Source of the DNA: Planctomycetota bacterium
Lineage (GTDB): Bacteria > Planctomycetota > B15-G4 > SIAN01
Assembly: GCA_016795285.1 (NCBI GenBank)
Contig: JAEUIC010000013.1
Span: 62,001-126,000 of the forward strand
Length of the DNA: 64,000 bases
Reading direction: 5' to 3'
Shown here: positions 44,399-53,200 of the stretch, one piece after another
Layout: each line of letters starts with the position of its first letter
How positions within the stretch are numbered: position 1 is the first letter of the stretch
Position numbers and translations under genes: made by a program
The notes under the pieces: model-generated
Seen by the model: only the letters and a program-made list of their open reading frames with translations
Databases searched by the model: none
What the model was told of the DNA's origin: nothing

Positions 44399-45199
44399 TC
44401 ACCGCGGAAGCGCGGCCAGCGCCTCGGCGATCCGGCGCGACTCGGGCAGCCGCACGCGCGCCGCTTCGAGGTGGCGGCGCGCCGCCTCGACCTGCGGCGG
44501 ATCGAGCGCGGGCAGCCACCACGCCAGCAGCAGGTGGAGCGCGGTGTCGTCCGGCCACTCGAGCGCGCCGCTCTCCCAGGTCGCGCGCACGTCGAGCGGC
44601 TCGCCGATCCGCGCCAGCGCCATCCCGAGCAGCGCGCTGGTGCGCGGCGAACTCGGCACCGGGCCGGCGTCGGCGCAGAGCAGCCGCACCTCGGCCGCGC
44701 CGTTGGCCAGCAGCGCCGCCCGCAGCGCATCGCGCTCCGGCTCGGGATCGAGCGCGCGCGCCACCTGCGTCGCCGCCGCTCGCCGCGGGCGGTGATCGCA
44801 ACGGTGGGACGCCTCGGCGAGCAGGTCGAAGAGCGCCGCCACCTCCACCGGCCGGCCGAAGCGGCGCGCCGCCGCCACCGTCTGCTCCTCGCGCCCCACC
44901 TCGAGCGCCAAGCCGTGGCGCACGAAGGCGAGGTCGAGCTGCGTCTCGAACGCAGCCCATTCGGCGAGCCCGGCGTGGAGCGGATCGGGCGGCGCGACCT
45001 CGACGATCGCGCCCGCGAGCGCCGCGAAGTCGGCCGCCACCTGCGGCAGCGATCGCGTCGACGGCGGCTCGGGCGCCGGGCCGTGGCGACCGAGCACCCA
45101 ACCGGCGACGCCGCTCGCGAGCGCGAAGCAGAGCGTCCGCACCACGAGGCGCGCCATCGGCAACGGCGGCGGCGCGGAGCGGGTCGCGCGTTCACTCAT
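44399..45199 (-). CDS. Membrane-anchored helical protein, unknown function
   Basis: A 266-residue protein with one N-terminal membrane segment (LVVRTLCFALASGVAGWVLG) and an all-helical remainder resembling degenerate TPRs (WPDDTALHLLLAWWLPALDP, EAARRHLEAARVRLPES). It overlaps the preceding TPR gene by 8 bp, so the two proteins probably work together. No enzyme motif is seen. Confidence 0.6.
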   Translation of the reverse strand: MSERATRSAPPPLPMARLVVRTLCFALASGVAGWVLGRHGPAPEPPSTRSLPQVAADFAALAGAIVEVAPPDPLHAGLAEWAAFETQLDLAFVRHGLALEVGREEQTVAAARRFGRPVEVAALFDLLAEASHRCDHRPRRAAATQVARALDPEPERDALRAALLANGAAEVRLLCADAGPVPSSPRTSALLGMALARIGEPLDVRATWESGALEWPDDTALHLLLAWWLPALDPPQVEAARRHLEAARVRLPESRRIAEALAALPR

Positions 45200-46865
45200 C
45201 GCGGCGCTCCCGCGGCGGCGATCGCTCGCCCGCCTCGCTCGGCGGCTCTTCGGGCAGCTCGAGGCCGAGCAGCGCCGCCGCCTCCGCGCGCAGCCGTCGG
45301 TACTCGCCGTCGCGCCGCTCGACCACCGCGTCCGCTTCGGCGAACTCGCGCAGCGCCCCTTCGCGGTCGCCGAGCTGCGCGCGCGCCATCGCGAGGAAGA
45401 GGTGGTCGAGCGGCCCGCCGCCGCGCGGCAGCTCGACCGCCTGCTCCAGCACCTCGAGCGCCCGCGCGAAGTCGCCGACGCGGTAGCACGCGACGCCGAG
45501 CGTGTTGCGGTACCACGCGCTCTCGGGCTCGATCGCGCACGCGCGCTCGGCGAGCCGCAGCGCCTCGCCGGGCCGGCGCAGCGCCGGCTCGCCGCTCGTC
45601 GCCAGCTCCCACGCGAGGTCGTTCACCACCTCCGCCACGAACGGCGCGCGGCGGAACGCCTCGCGCAGCCCCGCGATCGCCTCGGCGTGGCGGCCGCGCG
45701 CCGCCAACGACGCCGCGTGGTGGTCGCGCAGCAGCGGATCGTCGCCATGCCGCTCGATCGCGGCGTCCAGCACCGCATCGCCCCGCTCGCGATTGCCCGA
45801 CTCCCAGTAGGCGCGCGCCAGCTCGTCGTGGGCGTAGGGCTCGTCGCCGAGCAACAGCGCGCGCTGCAGCGCCCCGATCGCCTGATAGGTCTCCTCCTCC
45901 TCGATGAAGCTGCTGCCGATCGCCGCCGCCGCCAGCGCCCGCTGCGGATCGAGCTCGAGCGCGCGCTCGAAGCGGCCGCGCGCCTCCTGGAAGTAGCGGC
46001 CGCGCAGCAGCGCGAAGCCGAGCGCCAGCGCGACGTCGGCCACCTCCGGCAGGCGCCGCTCGGCCGCCTGCAGCAGCGGGATGGCGCTGCTCGGCGCGTC
46101 GGCGGTGAGCAGCAGGTGGAGCTCGAGGAAGAGCGCGCGCTGCGCGGTCGGCCGCAAGGCGAGCGCGCCGGCCAAGAGCTCGCGAGCGCGCGGATGGCCG
46201 TCGGGATCGCCGTCGAGCCGCAGCTCCGCGGCGCTGCAGCGCAGCGCGACCTCCTGCGGGAAGCGGTCGATCGCGCGATCGAGCAGCCGCACCGCCGCAT
46301 CGCGCTCGCCCACCTCCTCGAGCAGCGCCGCCAGCAGCTGCACGGTGGCGACCGGCCACTCCGCGTCGAACGACGCCGCCGCCGCGCGTCGCAGCGCGAC
46401 CCGATCGCCGGCAGCGCGGCGCAGGCCGACCCGCAGCGGCTCCGGATCGAGCGCCACCGCCTCCTCGACCAGCGACTCCGCCGCCGCGCCCTCGCCCGCA
46501 AGGCGCGCGAGGGGGGCGGCGAGATCGAGCGGCAACGCCAGCGGCGGCGCGCGGCGCACCGCTTCCGGCAGCGCGGCGCGCGCCGCCAGCAAGCGGGCGA
46601 GGCGGCGCGCCGGGCGCGGCCACCGTTCCACGCTCGCCAGCGCATCGTCGCAGGCGTCGAGCGCCGCGCGCAGCGCCGCCGATTCGGGAACCGCCGCGAG
46701 CGGCGCGGGCGGCGGAGCCGCCGGAGACGCGGCGCGCGGCGCGGCGAACGGCGCACGGACGAGGCGACCGAGCGCGAACGCACCGACCCCCGACACCGCC
46801 GCCACCAGCGCCATCGCCAGCGCAACGGCCGGTTTCGCATCGCGGCTCGCGGACGGAACGTCCAT
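45192..46865 (-). CDS. Membrane-anchored TPR protein
   Basis: A 557-residue protein with an N-terminal anchor (VALAMALVAAVSGVGAFALG) and a mature chain of tandem TPRs (e.g. YFQEARGRFERALELDPQRA, EAIAGLREAFRRAPFVAEVV, VGDFARALEVLEQAVELP). The start was placed at the ATG at 46865, just before the anchor; an upstream in-frame ATG adds low-complexity sequence. TPR scaffolds of this kind organise envelope complexes; the partner is likely the overlapping gene downstream. No catalytic domain is present. Confidence 0.78.
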   Translation of the reverse strand: MDVPSASRDAKPAVALAMALVAAVSGVGAFALGRLVRAPFAAPRAASPAAPPPAPLAAVPESAALRAALDACDDALASVERWPRPARRLARLLAARAALPEAVRRAPPLALPLDLAAPLARLAGEGAAAESLVEEAVALDPEPLRVGLRRAAGDRVALRRAAAASFDAEWPVATVQLLAALLEEVGERDAAVRLLDRAIDRFPQEVALRCSAAELRLDGDPDGHPRARELLAGALALRPTAQRALFLELHLLLTADAPSSAIPLLQAAERRLPEVADVALALGFALLRGRYFQEARGRFERALELDPQRALAAAAIGSSFIEEEETYQAIGALQRALLLGDEPYAHDELARAYWESGNRERGDAVLDAAIERHGDDPLLRDHHAASLAARGRHAEAIAGLREAFRRAPFVAEVVNDLAWELATSGEPALRRPGEALRLAERACAIEPESAWYRNTLGVACYRVGDFARALEVLEQAVELPRGGGPLDHLFLAMARAQLGDREGALREFAEADAVVERRDGEYRRLRAEAAALLGLELPEEPPSEAGERSPPRERRDE

Positions 46866-47008
46866 GACTTCGCGCCACCTCCTGGAACGGGCACCATAGA
46901 GTTTGAACGGGAATCCCGGACCGAGCCCGACGAAGCACCGCGCCCGCATGGCAAGGCGCGCCGACGAGCCCCGTCCTGCCGCGCCGCCTCGCAAGCCTCG
47001 GAGTCGAA

Positions 47009-48535
47009 ATGGTCGCGCCGTTGCCATCGCTGCTGAAATCGCTGCTGCCGTCGCTGCTGCTTGCGTCGCTCCTGCTCCCCGCCGCGCCGTGCGCGCCCTG
47101 CCCGCCGTGCGCGCCGGCGCAGGACGCGCCGCACGAGGCGCCCCGACTGCGCTACACGGCGCGCAGCGAGCCGTCCGCCGCGCTGACCGTCGTGAACCAG
47201 CGCCTCCTCGCCCGCCACTTCGGCCGCGGCCGCGCGCCGCGCCTCGCGCTCGCGCTGCGCCGCGACGCCGCCGCCCCGCTCGACGCTGGCGTGGTCGAGA
47301 TCGACTTCGCCGGCAGCGCGCCGCTCGTCGCGGAAGAGCACCAGCTGCGGCTGCAGGACGGCGTCGTCACCGCCGCGTGCGACGAGGGCGAGCGGCGTCT
47401 GCTCGGCGACGTGGTGGCCCTTCGCGCCGATCCGCTGCTGCTGCTGCGTTGGCGCGCCAACGGCGGCCCCTTCTCGCTGCGCCTCGCGTGGCGAGCGGCC
47501 GCAGGCGACGCGGCCTCCGAGCGGGCGAGCGACGCGAATCGCGCCACGCTGCTGCTGCGCGGTGCGGGCGTCGACGGCGCGCTGCGGGCGACGTGCGTGG
47601 GCGGCCGCCTCGAAGCGCGCGATGGCGCGCTCGAAGTGCGGGACGCCTACGCGCTGGTGGTGCTGGTGACGCTTGCGGCGGCTCCGGCGACCGACGCCGG
47701 CGACCCGCTCGCGGCGCTCGCGGCGTGCCAAGCGACGCTCGCGGCAGCGACCGCGCGCCCGCTCGACGAGCTGCTGGCGCGTCACGAGGCGGCCGAAGCG
47801 GAGCGGTTCGGCGACTTCACGCTCGAGCTCGGCGACCTCGCCGATGTGGCGGAGCGCCGCCTCGCGACGACCGACGCGCGGCTGCGCCGCTTCGCGCAAG
47901 GCGCCGACGATCCCGACCTGGTGGCGACCTGGTTCCTCGCGACGCGACGCGCGCTGCTCGATCAACGGCCTGAAGCAGAGCAGCGCGCAACGGCCGCCCG
48001 CTGGCTCGCGACGCCGTCGGCCTGGTGCGCGGCGCTGCCGTCGACCGATCGCTTCGAGCGGTTCGCTGCCGAACGAGGGCGCCGCGACGGCGACGCCGCG
48101 TGGGCCGCGCTGGCGCCGCTGCTGGCGCGCGAGTCGGGCGACGACCTGCGGCCGCTCGCGCCCGACGGCGGCGCCGCAGCGATCGCCGCGACCACCGCGC
48201 TCGCCACGCTGCTGCTCGACGAGCGCGACGGCGCGCTCGCGCTGCTGCCCGCGCTGCCGCGTACGTGGGGCGACGGGCTTCTGCGCAGCTGGCGGACGCC
48301 GTCGGGCGCGGTCGTCGACCTGCGCTGGAGCGACGGCGCGCTCGACGCCGCACGACTCACCGCGGAGAGCGCTCGCGCGCTGCGGCTGCGGCTGCCGGAG
48401 GGCGACTTCGAGGTGGTCGCGCTGGCGGCCGACGGCACGCCCTCGGCGCCGCTCGCGGTGCAACGGCCAGCGCCGCGCGAGCTCGTCGTCGACGCGCCCG
48501 CCGCGACGCCGCTGCTGCTGCAACGCCGCCGCTGA
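47009..48535 (+). CDS. Short GH95-like (alpha-L-fucosidase-family) exported protein
   Basis: A 508-residue protein with a signal sequence followed by a Cys-Pro cluster (PCAPCPPCAP). Its order of motifs echoes glycoside hydrolase family 95: a beta-rich front, then FGDFTLELGDLADVAERRL and TTDARLRRFAQGADDPDLVA, and the typical C-terminal pair ALALLPALPRTWGDG and VVDLRWSDGALD. The family is usually ~750 residues; here most of the (alpha/alpha)6 catalytic barrel is missing between ~330 and ~420. It may be non-catalytic. A GGAG lies 6 nt before the ATG. Confidence 0.55.
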   Translation: MVAPLPSLLKSLLPSLLLASLLLPAAPCAPCPPCAPAQDAPHEAPRLRYTARSEPSAALTVVNQRLLARHFGRGRAPRLALALRRDAAAPLDAGVVEIDFAGSAPLVAEEHQLRLQDGVVTAACDEGERRLLGDVVALRADPLLLLRWRANGGPFSLRLAWRAAAGDAASERASDANRATLLLRGAGVDGALRATCVGGRLEARDGALEVRDAYALVVLVTLAAAPATDAGDPLAALAACQATLAAATARPLDELLARHEAAEAERFGDFTLELGDLADVAERRLATTDARLRRFAQGADDPDLVATWFLATRRALLDQRPEAEQRATAARWLATPSAWCAALPSTDRFERFAAERGRRDGDAAWAALAPLLARESGDDLRPLAPDGGAAAIAATTALATLLLDERDGALALLPALPRTWGDGLLRSWRTPSGAVVDLRWSDGALDAARLTAESARALRLRLPEGDFEVVALAADGTPSAPLAVQRPAPRELVVDAPAATPLLLQRRR

Positions 48536-48552
48536 GGGGGCTGCGGAGCGCG

Positions 48553-50208
48553 CTACGGCAGCAGCGCCACCACCGCGGCGCAGAGCGGCGCTGCGGTCTG
48601 CACGCCGACGAGATCCGCCGCGCCACCGCCGGCGAGGTTCCCCTTCCAGACCACCACCACGTGGTCGGCGCCGATCGCGACGCACCACGCATCGCGCCGC
48701 CCCGACGAGGTCCCCGTCTTCCACGCCACCGCCCGCGAGGCGGGGAAGCCCGGCAACGGTGGCCCCTCCGCGAGCCAGTCGACCACTTGGCGGCGCGCCG
48801 CGGCGCCGACCAGCAGCTGCGCACGCGGATCGGCGAAGCGGGCGTAGGCGCGCGCCAGCGCGAGCGGCGCGACGGCGACCGTGCCGAGCGCCGCCGTGAG
48901 GTCGAGCGGTCGCGCCCCCGGCTCGAGGCCGAGCGCGCCGAGCAGCTCGCCGAACGGCGCGGCGCCGACGTCGGCCAGCAGCGCGACGGCCGGCACATTG
49001 CGCGACTGCAGCAGCGCCTCGCGCAGCGACTGCGCGCCGCGGTAGCTGTCGTCGAAGTTGCGCGGCGCGAAGTCGCCGAACTGGCGCGGCGCATCGACGA
49101 CCGGCTCGCGGCTACTGGCAACGCCGCCCTCCAACGCCAGCGCGACGAGGAACGGCTTCAGCGTGCTGCCGGCGTCGCGTCGCGCCAGCGCCGCATGCGA
49201 GCGATCGCACGCGAAGCGGCGGCCGCCGCTGATCGCCGTGAAGGCGCCATCGCTGCGCCGAACCACTACGGCGGCGACGCCGTCGGCTCCGGCCGGATCG
49301 GCCGCCGCGACGCACGCGTCGAGCCGCTCCTGCAGCGCGCGATCGATCGCGGTGGCGACCTCGCCGCCGTCGCGGCGCGTCGCGTTCGGCGCCTCGTAGA
49401 GCGCCGCCTCGCACGCCCACGGCGCGAGGAACGGCCACGGCTGCGGCGCCGCCGGCAGCGGTGTCGCGCGCGCCGCCTGCCACGCCGCCTCGTCGAGGTG
49501 GCCGGCCGCGTGCAACTCGTCCAGCAGCCGATCGCGCCGCGCGCGCAACTCCGCTGGCGCGCGATCGGGGCGCAGCCGCGACGGCGCCGGCAGCATCGCC
49601 ACCAGCAGCGCCGCCTCGGCCGGCAGGAGCTCGACGCAACGGCGCCCGAACCAGCGCCACGCCGCCGCCTCGAAGCCGCGCACGCCGCCGAGCGGCACGC
49701 GGGCGACGTACGCCTCGAGCAGCTCGCGCTTCGAGAGGCGCCGCTCGAGCTGGCGAGCGCGCAGGAGTTCGACCAGCTTCGAGCGCAACGTGCGCGGGCG
49801 CGGCTCGGCGATCCGCACCAGCTGCATCGAGAGGGTCGAGCCGCCCGAGACGACGCGGCCGGCGCAGGCGCTCGCCCACGCGGCGCGCACCAACGCGAGC
49901 AGGTCGACGCCGCCGTGCGCTGCAAAACGGCGATCCTCGGCCGTCTGCAGCGCGGTCAGCAGCAGCGGCGCCACGTCGTCGAGCGCGGTCGGCAGGCAGC
50001 GCTCGCCGAGGCGATCGGCGGTGACGCGCAGCACGCTGCCGTCGGCGGCGCGCACCACCGTCGACGCGCCGCCGCGCGCGAGCGCCTCGATCGGGAAGGG
50101 CCACGCGAGATCGAGCAGCCGCTCGCCGAGCCAGCCGCCCGCCAGCAGCGCCGCCGTCGCCACCACCGCGCGGCGCGCGACGCGGCGCGGCCATGCGCGC
50201 AGCGTCAC
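48553..50208 (-). CDS. pbpC: Penicillin-binding protein 1C, bifunctional, short form
   Basis: A 551-residue protein from the GTG at 50208, which overlaps the upstream stop as GTGA. After a membrane anchor comes the glycosyltransferase-51 domain with Glu91 in AEDRRFAAHGGVD and the motif GGSTLSMQLVR. The transpeptidase domain has Ser348 in AGSTLKPF, the SRN triad member (LQSRNVPAV) and KTGTSSG. It joins lipid-II units and cross-links peptides. Typical PBP1C is ~770 residues and ends in a BiPBP C-terminal domain, which is absent here. Pairing with alpha-2-macroglobulin is conserved in many bacteria. Confidence 0.9.
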   Translation of the reverse strand: MTLRAWPRRVARRAVVATAALLAGGWLGERLLDLAWPFPIEALARGGASTVVRAADGSVLRVTADRLGERCLPTALDDVAPLLLTALQTAEDRRFAAHGGVDLLALVRAAWASACAGRVVSGGSTLSMQLVRIAEPRPRTLRSKLVELLRARQLERRLSKRELLEAYVARVPLGGVRGFEAAAWRWFGRRCVELLPAEAALLVAMLPAPSRLRPDRAPAELRARRDRLLDELHAAGHLDEAAWQAARATPLPAAPQPWPFLAPWACEAALYEAPNATRRDGGEVATAIDRALQERLDACVAAADPAGADGVAAVVVRRSDGAFTAISGGRRFACDRSHAALARRDAGSTLKPFLVALALEGGVASSREPVVDAPRQFGDFAPRNFDDSYRGAQSLREALLQSRNVPAVALLADVGAAPFGELLGALGLEPGARPLDLTAALGTVAVAPLALARAYARFADPRAQLLVGAAARRQVVDWLAEGPPLPGFPASRAVAWKTGTSSGRRDAWCVAIGADHVVVVWKGNLAGGGAADLVGVQTAAPLCAAVVALLP

Positions 50209-53200
50209 GGCACGATCTCGACCGGCACCGAGGGCAGCGCCGCGCGGCGCCCCGGCGCGTAGAGCGACTCGAGCGCCGACGCACCGCTCGCGTAGCGGCC
50301 GGCGAAGAGGGCGCGCACGCGGTGGCGCAGCGTGAAACGGCCGTCGGCGCGCTCGACCGCGAAGAAGAGCAGCACGCGATCGTCGCGCGCCTCGACGTGC
50401 TCCACGCGCGCGGCGAGCGGATCGGCGGCGTCGGGTGCGCGCCACGGCTCGGGCTCGACGCCGGCAGGCAGGAGGTCTTGCAGCAGCAGCTGCGACTCCC
50501 GGCCGCCGACGCCGCCCTCCACCACCACGTCGTAGAGGTGGCCGCGCCGCAGCGGCGCGCCGGCGCGCACCTCCGCGCCGCTCTCGACGTCGATGCAGCG
50601 GCGCGTCCAGCCGAACCCTTCGCGCCCCGACGCCGCCTCCTCGCCCTCGAGCCCGCGCCACTCGAGCGCCGCGAAGCGCGCGTCAGGGCAGTGGAGACGC
50701 ACCGCCTCGCGCAACGGGACGCGCGCGGCGAACGGCTCGCCGTCTGGCAGCTCGTGGCGAGCGGCGCCGAGTTGCAGCGTCACCGCCCCGGCGCTCCGTT
50801 CGCTGGCGAAGCGCGGGTACCAGTCGCACAGCGCGAGCAGCAGCTGCGCCTGCTCGTGCGTGGTGAGCCGCTCCGGATCGCGCAACGCCTGCTGCAGCCG
50901 ATCGGCGAGCGGCGCCGCCGCCGCATCGGCTGGGTCGAGCGCGAGGCGGACGCGCAGCTCGAGCGCGGCGCGCCGCAGCGACGAGGCGAACGGCGCGCTC
51001 ATCGCGTCGGCCGCGCGCCCTTCGCTGGCCCATGCGCTCGCTTTCGCCAGCAGCGCGCGCGCCTGCTCGCCGTCGCCGAGGCGCGCGGCCGCCAGCGCCA
51101 GCAGCAGCGCCCCCTCGCCGTCGGGCGGCGCGGCGGCGAGCGCGGCGAGGCGCCCCGCCCACGGCCGGCCACCGCGCGAGAGCTGCTCGAGCGCGAAGCA
51201 GGCGGCGAGGCGCTCCTCGCCGTCGACCACCTCGCGCTCGACGTAACGCCGCCCCCGCGCGAGCACCTCGTCGGGCACCGCCTGCCCCGCCGCTTGCGCG
51301 CGCGCGAGGAGATCGAGCGCCCAGAGCGTGCCGAACGGATGGGGCGCGCTGCCGCCCGGCCAGAAGGCGAAGCCGCCGCTCGAGAGCTGCATCGAGAGGA
51401 GCCGCTCGATGCCGGCGGCGAGGAGGCGCTCCGGCGCCGCCGCGTCGCCCTCGCGGAGTTGCGGGAAGAGGGTCGCCACCGCCAGCAGCGCGTGGCAGCG
51501 CGACGTGGTCTGCTCGAGGCAGCCGTGCGGGTAGTCGATCAGCGCGCGCGCCAGCGGCTCGAGCTGCCGTTGCGGCCGGCGGTCGACGACGAGGCGCAGC
51601 TCGACCGCATCGCCGAGCCAGTCGCCGCGCAACGCCAGCTCGTGCTCTCCTGGCCCGAGCGCGAGCGCCTCGCGGCGGACGACGGCGCGCGCGCGCGGTG
51701 CGATCGCGAGCGACAGCGCGACCTCGCGCAGCTGCCCGGCGCCGCGCGCCGTGACGCGCAGTTCGCCGCCGCCGGCGCTGCCCGCTTGCAACGCGAGGCG
51801 CACTTCGCGCCGCTCGTCGACGGTGAGTTCGAGCCGTCCGCCGGCCGCCGCGGGGAGGAGCGCGAGGCCGCCGCTCGTCTGCGCGTCCCAGTCGAGGGTG
51901 GCGGCGGAGCCGGTCCGGTTGCAGAAGGTCACGACGACCTCGCTGCGATCGCCGGTGGCGAGGCGACGCGGCCCCGCGAGCTGCAGCGAGAGCGGCGCGC
52001 GGACGACGATGTCGCGCACGGCGGCACCCGACTGCAGCGGACCGGCGGCGACCACCGCCAACCGCAGTCGCCCTTCGTAGTCGTCGGGCAGCGGGAAGAA
52101 GAGGAGCGCGCGCCCGTCGGCGTCGAGCGCGACGTCCCCGCGGAAGAGCGCCACGGTCGCGACCTCGGCGGTGCCGAGCGCGCGGTTCTCCTCGAGCAGC
52201 GCGTCGTCGCCGCCGACCAGCTTCTCGAGCGGGAAGTGGGCGCCGGAGAGGAGGGCGACGCGGCTGTCGGCACCGCGCGTGGCGAGGCGGCGGCGCGCGA
52301 GGAAGTGGCCGCGCGGGTCGGGATCGGGATGGCGGGTGCGCTGCAGGATGCCGACGTCGATCAGCGCCACGGTGGCCGCCGTCGCGCCGGGAGCAGCGAC
52401 GGTGATGGCGACGTCGCTCCCTGGCAGGACGACGTCGGGCGCCGCCAGCTCGACGGCGAGGAACGCGGCGCTGCGCTCGACCGCCAGAGGCAGCGCCCCC
52501 ATCAGCCAGTCGGGCGGGGTCGCGTCGCGGCGCGCTTGCGGCCGGGTGAGCGCGACGACGGCGTGGACGGTCGGACCGAGTTCGTCGGAGGGCAGCTCGA
52601 GCGTCACGGCGACGCGCCCCTTCTCGACCGCGAGCGAGCGCGCCGCGTGGAGCCGCTCGCCTTCGAGCGTGACCAGCGCGTGGCCGGCGAAGGGCGCGTC
52701 GAACTCGACGGTGAACGCGCGGCCCGCGGCGACCTGCGCCGGCCCGCGCAGCGCCAGCCGATCGGGGCGCGCCGCCGCGTCGTCGAGGAGGAGCTCGCCG
52801 CGCTGCCCCGCGCCGCGCACCACCACCACTCGCCACCCCTCGTCGCCCGAATCGAACGCCGGCAGCGCGACCGCGAGCGGCGACCCGACCTGCAGCTCGA
52901 GCGAACGACGGCTCTCGACCGTCGCGGCGACGCGCGAGCGCCAGCGGCCGTCGCCGCCGAGCTCCCACTGCCAGCGGCGCCGCTCGAGTTCGAGCGTGGC
53001 GGCGATCGGCTCGCGCGGAACGGCGCGGCTCGCGGCGGACGCGTCGCTCGCCCGCGGCGGCAGCGCTGCCACCTCGACGCCCGTCGCGGTGCGCCGCACG
53101 CCGAGCGTCGGGCCGGCTCGCCGCGCCTCCCCCTCCTGTTGCCGCCGCACCACGCGCCCCGACGGATCCTCGACCTCCGCGTGCAGCACCACGCGCCACG

